This document shows, piece after piece, positions 61,685 to 64,000 of a stretch of 64,000 nt of DNA. Position numbers and translations under genes: made by a program. This DNA comes from Jannaschia marina (GTDB taxonomy: Bacteria; Pseudomonadota; Alphaproteobacteria; Rhodobacterales; Rhodobacteraceae). The number at the start of each line of letters is the position of its first letter. Position 1 is the first letter of the stretch. The DNA is taken from positions 62,001 to 126,000 of the forward strand of contig NZ_JABVAX010000001.1 of assembly GCF_013404595.1 (NCBI RefSeq), written 5' to 3'. Below the pieces are notes generated by a model. That model worked only from the letters and a program-made list of their open reading frames with translations. It did not search any database and was not told the origin of the DNA.

Positions 61685-62344
61685 ATGTCGGACGGTTTTA
61701 CGGAAATGGTCGAACGGGCGCAGGCCTTCTACGGCCAGCTTGCCCGCAACAACACCAAGGATTGGTTCGAGGCCCGGAAGGACGACTGGAAACGCGACAT
61801 CGAGGGGCCGGCGAAGCTTCTCAACACGATCATGGCCGAGGAGGTGAGCCGGATCACCGGCGATGCGCATACGGGCAAGGTCTTCCGCATCTACCGCGAC
61901 GTGCGCTTTTCGAAGGACAAGACACCCTACAAGACCCATCTCGGCATGACGTGGGAGTCGGGCGACAAGGACGCGCTCGCGCCCGTCTTCTACTTCGGGG
62001 TGGAACCCGACACGACCGTGGTGGCCTGCGGCATGGTTGGCTTCCAGGGGGAGACGCTGCGCCGCTGGCGCGCCATGGTCGATACCTGGGGCGATCGCCT
62101 CGTCGAGGTGATGGCGGAGACGGGCGCTGACGTCGCGCATTTCGGGCCCGAACCGCTCAAGCGCGTGCCGAAACCCTATGACCCGGAGCATCCGCACGGC
62201 GATCTCCTCCGCCGCAAGGCGCTCGTGCTGAGCCATTCGCTTCCCGCCGGCTGGCGCGAGACGGGCGACGGTCTCGTCGCGGCCCTGACCGACCGGATCG
62301 AGACGTTCGCGCCCTTCCGGCGCTTCCTGGTGGAGCGGCTTTGA
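61685..62344 (+). CDS. DUF2461 (TIGR02453) family protein
   Basis: This 219-aa soluble protein starts at ATG 61685. Family signs are FYGQLARNNTKDWFEARKDD (the NNxKxWF pattern), KVFRIYRDVRFSKDKTPYKT (the RxxRDxRFSKDKTPYK core), FYFGVEPDTTVVACGM and the C-terminal LVAALTDRIETFAPFRRFLV. These are common in bacteria and eukaryotes and of unknown function. It overlaps the next gene's TTG start by TTGA. No metal or catalytic residues are obvious beyond conserved Arg/Asp. Confidence 0.9.
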   Translation: MSDGFTEMVERAQAFYGQLARNNTKDWFEARKDDWKRDIEGPAKLLNTIMAEEVSRITGDAHTGKVFRIYRDVRFSKDKTPYKTHLGMTWESGDKDALAPVFYFGVEPDTTVVACGMVGFQGETLRRWRAMVDTWGDRLVEVMAETGADVAHFGPEPLKRVPKPYDPEHPHGDLLRRKALVLSHSLPAGWRETGDGLVAALTDRIETFAPFRRFLVERL

Positions 62345-63552
62345 GACGGAACGTCGCCCTCTATCCCTGGTACAAGTTCTTCGGCGGTCTGATCTTCTGG
62401 CAGGCCGTCTGGTTCCTCTACCTGCAGGCGGAGCTCTCAGCGGCCGAGGCGATCCTGCTCTACGCGATCTACGACGTCGCGACGACGGTGCTCGAGGTTC
62501 CGTCGGGCTGGCTCTCGGACAACTGGGGGCGGCGGCGGACGCTCATGGTGGCGGCAGTCGCGGGCCTTGCCACGGCGTCGATGCAGGCGGTGGGCGGGCC
62601 GTTCTGGTGGTTCGCGCTGGCGCAGGTGCTGCTTGCTGTGCAGGCGGCCTTCGTGTCGGGCACGGACACGTCGCTTCTCTACGAGTCGCTCACCGCCGAG
62701 GGGCGAGAGGCGGAGGTCGAGCGGCAGGAACTCATAGGCTGGCGTGCGGGCTTCGCCGCCCTCGCACTCTCGGCCCTGCTGGGCGGGGCGCTCGCCCGGT
62801 TCGACCTGACTTGGTCCTATTGGGCCAGCGCCGTGGCCTTCGGGGCGCTCCTTGCCGTGACGCTGATGTTCCGCGAACCGGCGAAGGCCGCGACGGATCC
62901 GACCGGTCCACCGCGCCTGACGCTCCTGCGCGAGGCGGTGCATCAGCCGGTGCTGCTCTGGCTCTCGTCGCTCGCCGTCGTGATGTACGCCTTCAGCCAC
63001 GTTCCCTTCGTCTTCGGCCAGCCTTTCATCGAGCGGGCGCTCGCCGGCACCGGCCTCGCCGATGAGACGCCGCTCGTCAGCGGGGCGATCACCGCGGCGA
63101 TGATGACGGTCTCGCTCGCCGTCTCGCTCGTCGCGCCGCGCCTGCGGGCGGCGGTCGGACTGACGGCGATGCTGCTCGGGGCCTTCGCGTTGCAACTGGC
63201 GCTGCCCGGGGCGCTCGCTATCGCGACGGGGCCGCTTGCCGTGCTCCTCCTGCTCAGCCGGATGGTGCCGGACGCGCTCGCGCGGCCTTTCCTCATCGCG
63301 CGGATCCAGCCGCTCCTCGCCGACGGAACGCGCGCGACGTACCTGTCGCTGCAAAGCCTCCTCGGGCGGCTCTTCTTCGCGGCCACGCTCTGGGTCGCGG
63401 CCTCCTCGACGACGGACGTGGGGCAGATGCCCGAAGCGGATGTGCGACTGGTCATGGGCATCTATGCGCTCGGCGGGCTCCTGATCCTGCTTGTGCTCGC
63501 CGCCCTCTCCCGGTGCCTGCCCATCGACGGGCCGCCGTCTTCCGCTGGCTGA
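62341..63552 (+). CDS. MFS transporter
   Basis: This 403-aa membrane protein starts at TTG 62341, overlapping the DUF2461 stop (TTGA). It has about twelve hydrophobic segments. The loop after helix 2 is SGWLSDNWGRRRTLMVAAVA, matching the MFS motif A (G-x3-D-x-G-R-R). YALYDVATTVLEVPSGWLSD-like opening (here LYAIYDVATTVLEVPSG) places it among multidrug-type MFS proteins. The substrate is unknown. It is translationally coupled to the DUF2461 gene, which is an unusual partner. Confidence 0.87.
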   Translation: MRRNVALYPWYKFFGGLIFWQAVWFLYLQAELSAAEAILLYAIYDVATTVLEVPSGWLSDNWGRRRTLMVAAVAGLATASMQAVGGPFWWFALAQVLLAVQAAFVSGTDTSLLYESLTAEGREAEVERQELIGWRAGFAALALSALLGGALARFDLTWSYWASAVAFGALLAVTLMFREPAKAATDPTGPPRLTLLREAVHQPVLLWLSSLAVVMYAFSHVPFVFGQPFIERALAGTGLADETPLVSGAITAAMMTVSLAVSLVAPRLRAAVGLTAMLLGAFALQLALPGALAIATGPLAVLLLLSRMVPDALARPFLIARIQPLLADGTRATYLSLQSLLGRLFFAATLWVAASSTTDVGQMPEADVRLVMGIYALGGLLILLVLAALSRCLPIDGPPSSAG

Positions 63553-63568
63553 AAATACGCCGGGGAGC

Positions 63569-63588
63569 GCGAGGGGATGGCCCCTCGC
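63569..63588. repeat. Short hairpin between MFS gene and xthA
   Basis: Perfect 8-bp arms GCGAGGGG / CCCCTCGC around ATGG, 17 bp after the MFS stop. A looser dyad AGCCTTCG/CGAAGGGCT follows at about 63594-63612, similar in style to hairpin 1 after kdsA. No T-run follows, so termination is uncertain. Confidence 0.55.
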
Positions 63589-63670
63589 CGGATAGCCTTC
63601 GAGCGCGAAGGGCTGGCCCCGTGCTTCGCCGCCTGTCAGAAAGTCCGGACCCAACCCCCGGAGCCTTCCC

Positions 63671-64000
63671 ATGTCCTTTACGCTCGCCACCTGGAACATC
63701 AACTCGGTCCGCCTGCGCGAGGCGCTGGTCCTGCGGTTCCTCGAGGAGGAGGCCCCGGACGTACTCTGCCTGCAGGAGTGCAAGTCGCCGGTCGAGAAGA
63801 TCCCGACCGAAGGCTTCGCGGCGCTCGGCTACCGTCACATGGTCGCGCGCGGGCAGAAGGGCTACAACGGCGTCGCCATCCTGTCGAAGCTGCCGATGGA
63901 GGAGGCGGGAGCCGTCGATCACGCGGGTCTCGGTCACGCGCGCCACATCGCAGGTCGGCTCGAAAACGGGGTGATCATCCACAATTTCTACGTCCCCGCC
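63671..64000 (+). CDS. xthA: Exodeoxyribonuclease III, N-terminal part (cut by window edge)
   Basis: The first 110 codons of an AP-endonuclease/exonuclease III start at ATG 63671 with GGAG seven bases before. Family motifs are FTLATWNINSVRLREALVLR (Asn metal ligand), DVLCLQECKSPVEKIP (the QE metal Glu), YNGVAILSK and VIIHNFYVPA (start of the NxYxPxG-type motif, cut at the edge). The enzyme repairs abasic DNA sites and trims 3' ends in the cytoplasm. The frame is open to the end of the window. Confidence 0.93.
   Translation, partial: MSFTLATWNINSVRLREALVLRFLEEEAPDVLCLQECKSPVEKIPTEGFAALGYRHMVARGQKGYNGVAILSKLPMEEAGAVDHAGLGHARHIAGRLENGVIIHNFYVPA

Noticed and set aside
63553..63670. A small gene between the MFS transporter and xthA
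   Set aside because: No frame with a start and ribosome-binding site; the stretch holds short dyads instead.

Overview
This is a GC-rich, gene-dense chromosomal window, and its gene content points to an alphaproteobacterium of the Rhodobacterales (Rhodobacteraceae / roseobacter group). Pointers are the lptE-holA-leuS-DUF3576 order, the lpxK-waaA-DUF4170-cysQ-pmbA order, DUF2125 and DUF2793 proteins, a Rhodobacter-type porin, and an exosortase fused to an EpsI domain. I see no rRNA, tRNA, insertion sequence, integrase or CRISPR array. No gene-free stretch exceeds 300 bp; the longest are 19614-19904 and 55686-55965.

Region 1 (about 0.3-31 kb) is a large extracellular polysaccharide locus built as several divergent blocks. 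It has all the parts of a Wzx/Wzy-dependent pathway: an initiating sugar transferase (19905), glycosyltransferases (7199, 15479, 24678, 27347), a Wzx-like flippase (11610), a Wzy/O-antigen-ligase-like protein (8131), a Wzz-like chain-length protein (17182), a separate BY-kinase-like ATPase (16285) and a Wza-like export lipoprotein (1495). Precursor genes are present for UDP-glucuronate (26039), its 4-epimerisation (4861), a WbpM/FlaA1-type nucleotide-sugar enzyme (2871) and CMP-Kdo (28626-31187). A pyruvyl-transferase cassette (13078-15482) and a secreted beta-helix/LamG protein (9546) would modify or process the polymer. An exosortase module sits inside the locus: a PEP-CTERM-type AAA ATPase (18732), a PrsT-like TPR lipoprotein (20679) and an exosortase-EpsI fusion (23118). 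No protein in the window carries a recognisable exosortase sorting tail. A DUF2793 protein resembling gene-transfer-agent or phage spike proteins lies directly behind the wza-like gene.

Region 2 (31-42 kb) is mostly envelope and housekeeping: DedA, AlkB-type monooxygenase, MutY, a DciA/DUF721 protein, a DsbA-like oxidoreductase, LpxK, WaaA, DUF4170, a CysQ-like phosphatase, PmbA/TldD and a DUF2125 protein. Region 3 (41.7-51 kb) is catabolic and accessory: SDR, enoyl-CoA hydratase, a FadH-like flavoenzyme, an MBL-fold hydrolase, an HNH protein, a BaiN-like flavoprotein, an otnI/otnC-like pair, two GSTs and a WYL/YafY regulator interrupted by an in-frame amber codon. Region 4 (51-64 kb) returns to core genes: holA, lptE, leuS, DUF3576, porin, YggS, an L,D-transpeptidase-like protein, ribA, an OmpR-type response regulator, two MFS transporters, DUF2461 and the start of xthA.

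Genes are packed with many 4-bp ATGA/GTGA/TTGA overlaps, and several convergent pairs share stop-codon bases. Non-coding signals worth attention are three tandem hairpins between kdsA and dedA, palindromes in front of both GST genes, a 15-bp inverted repeat upstream of the DUF3576 gene, and a structured intergenic stretch after the response regulator. All function calls come from reading motifs and family resemblance; no database search was run.
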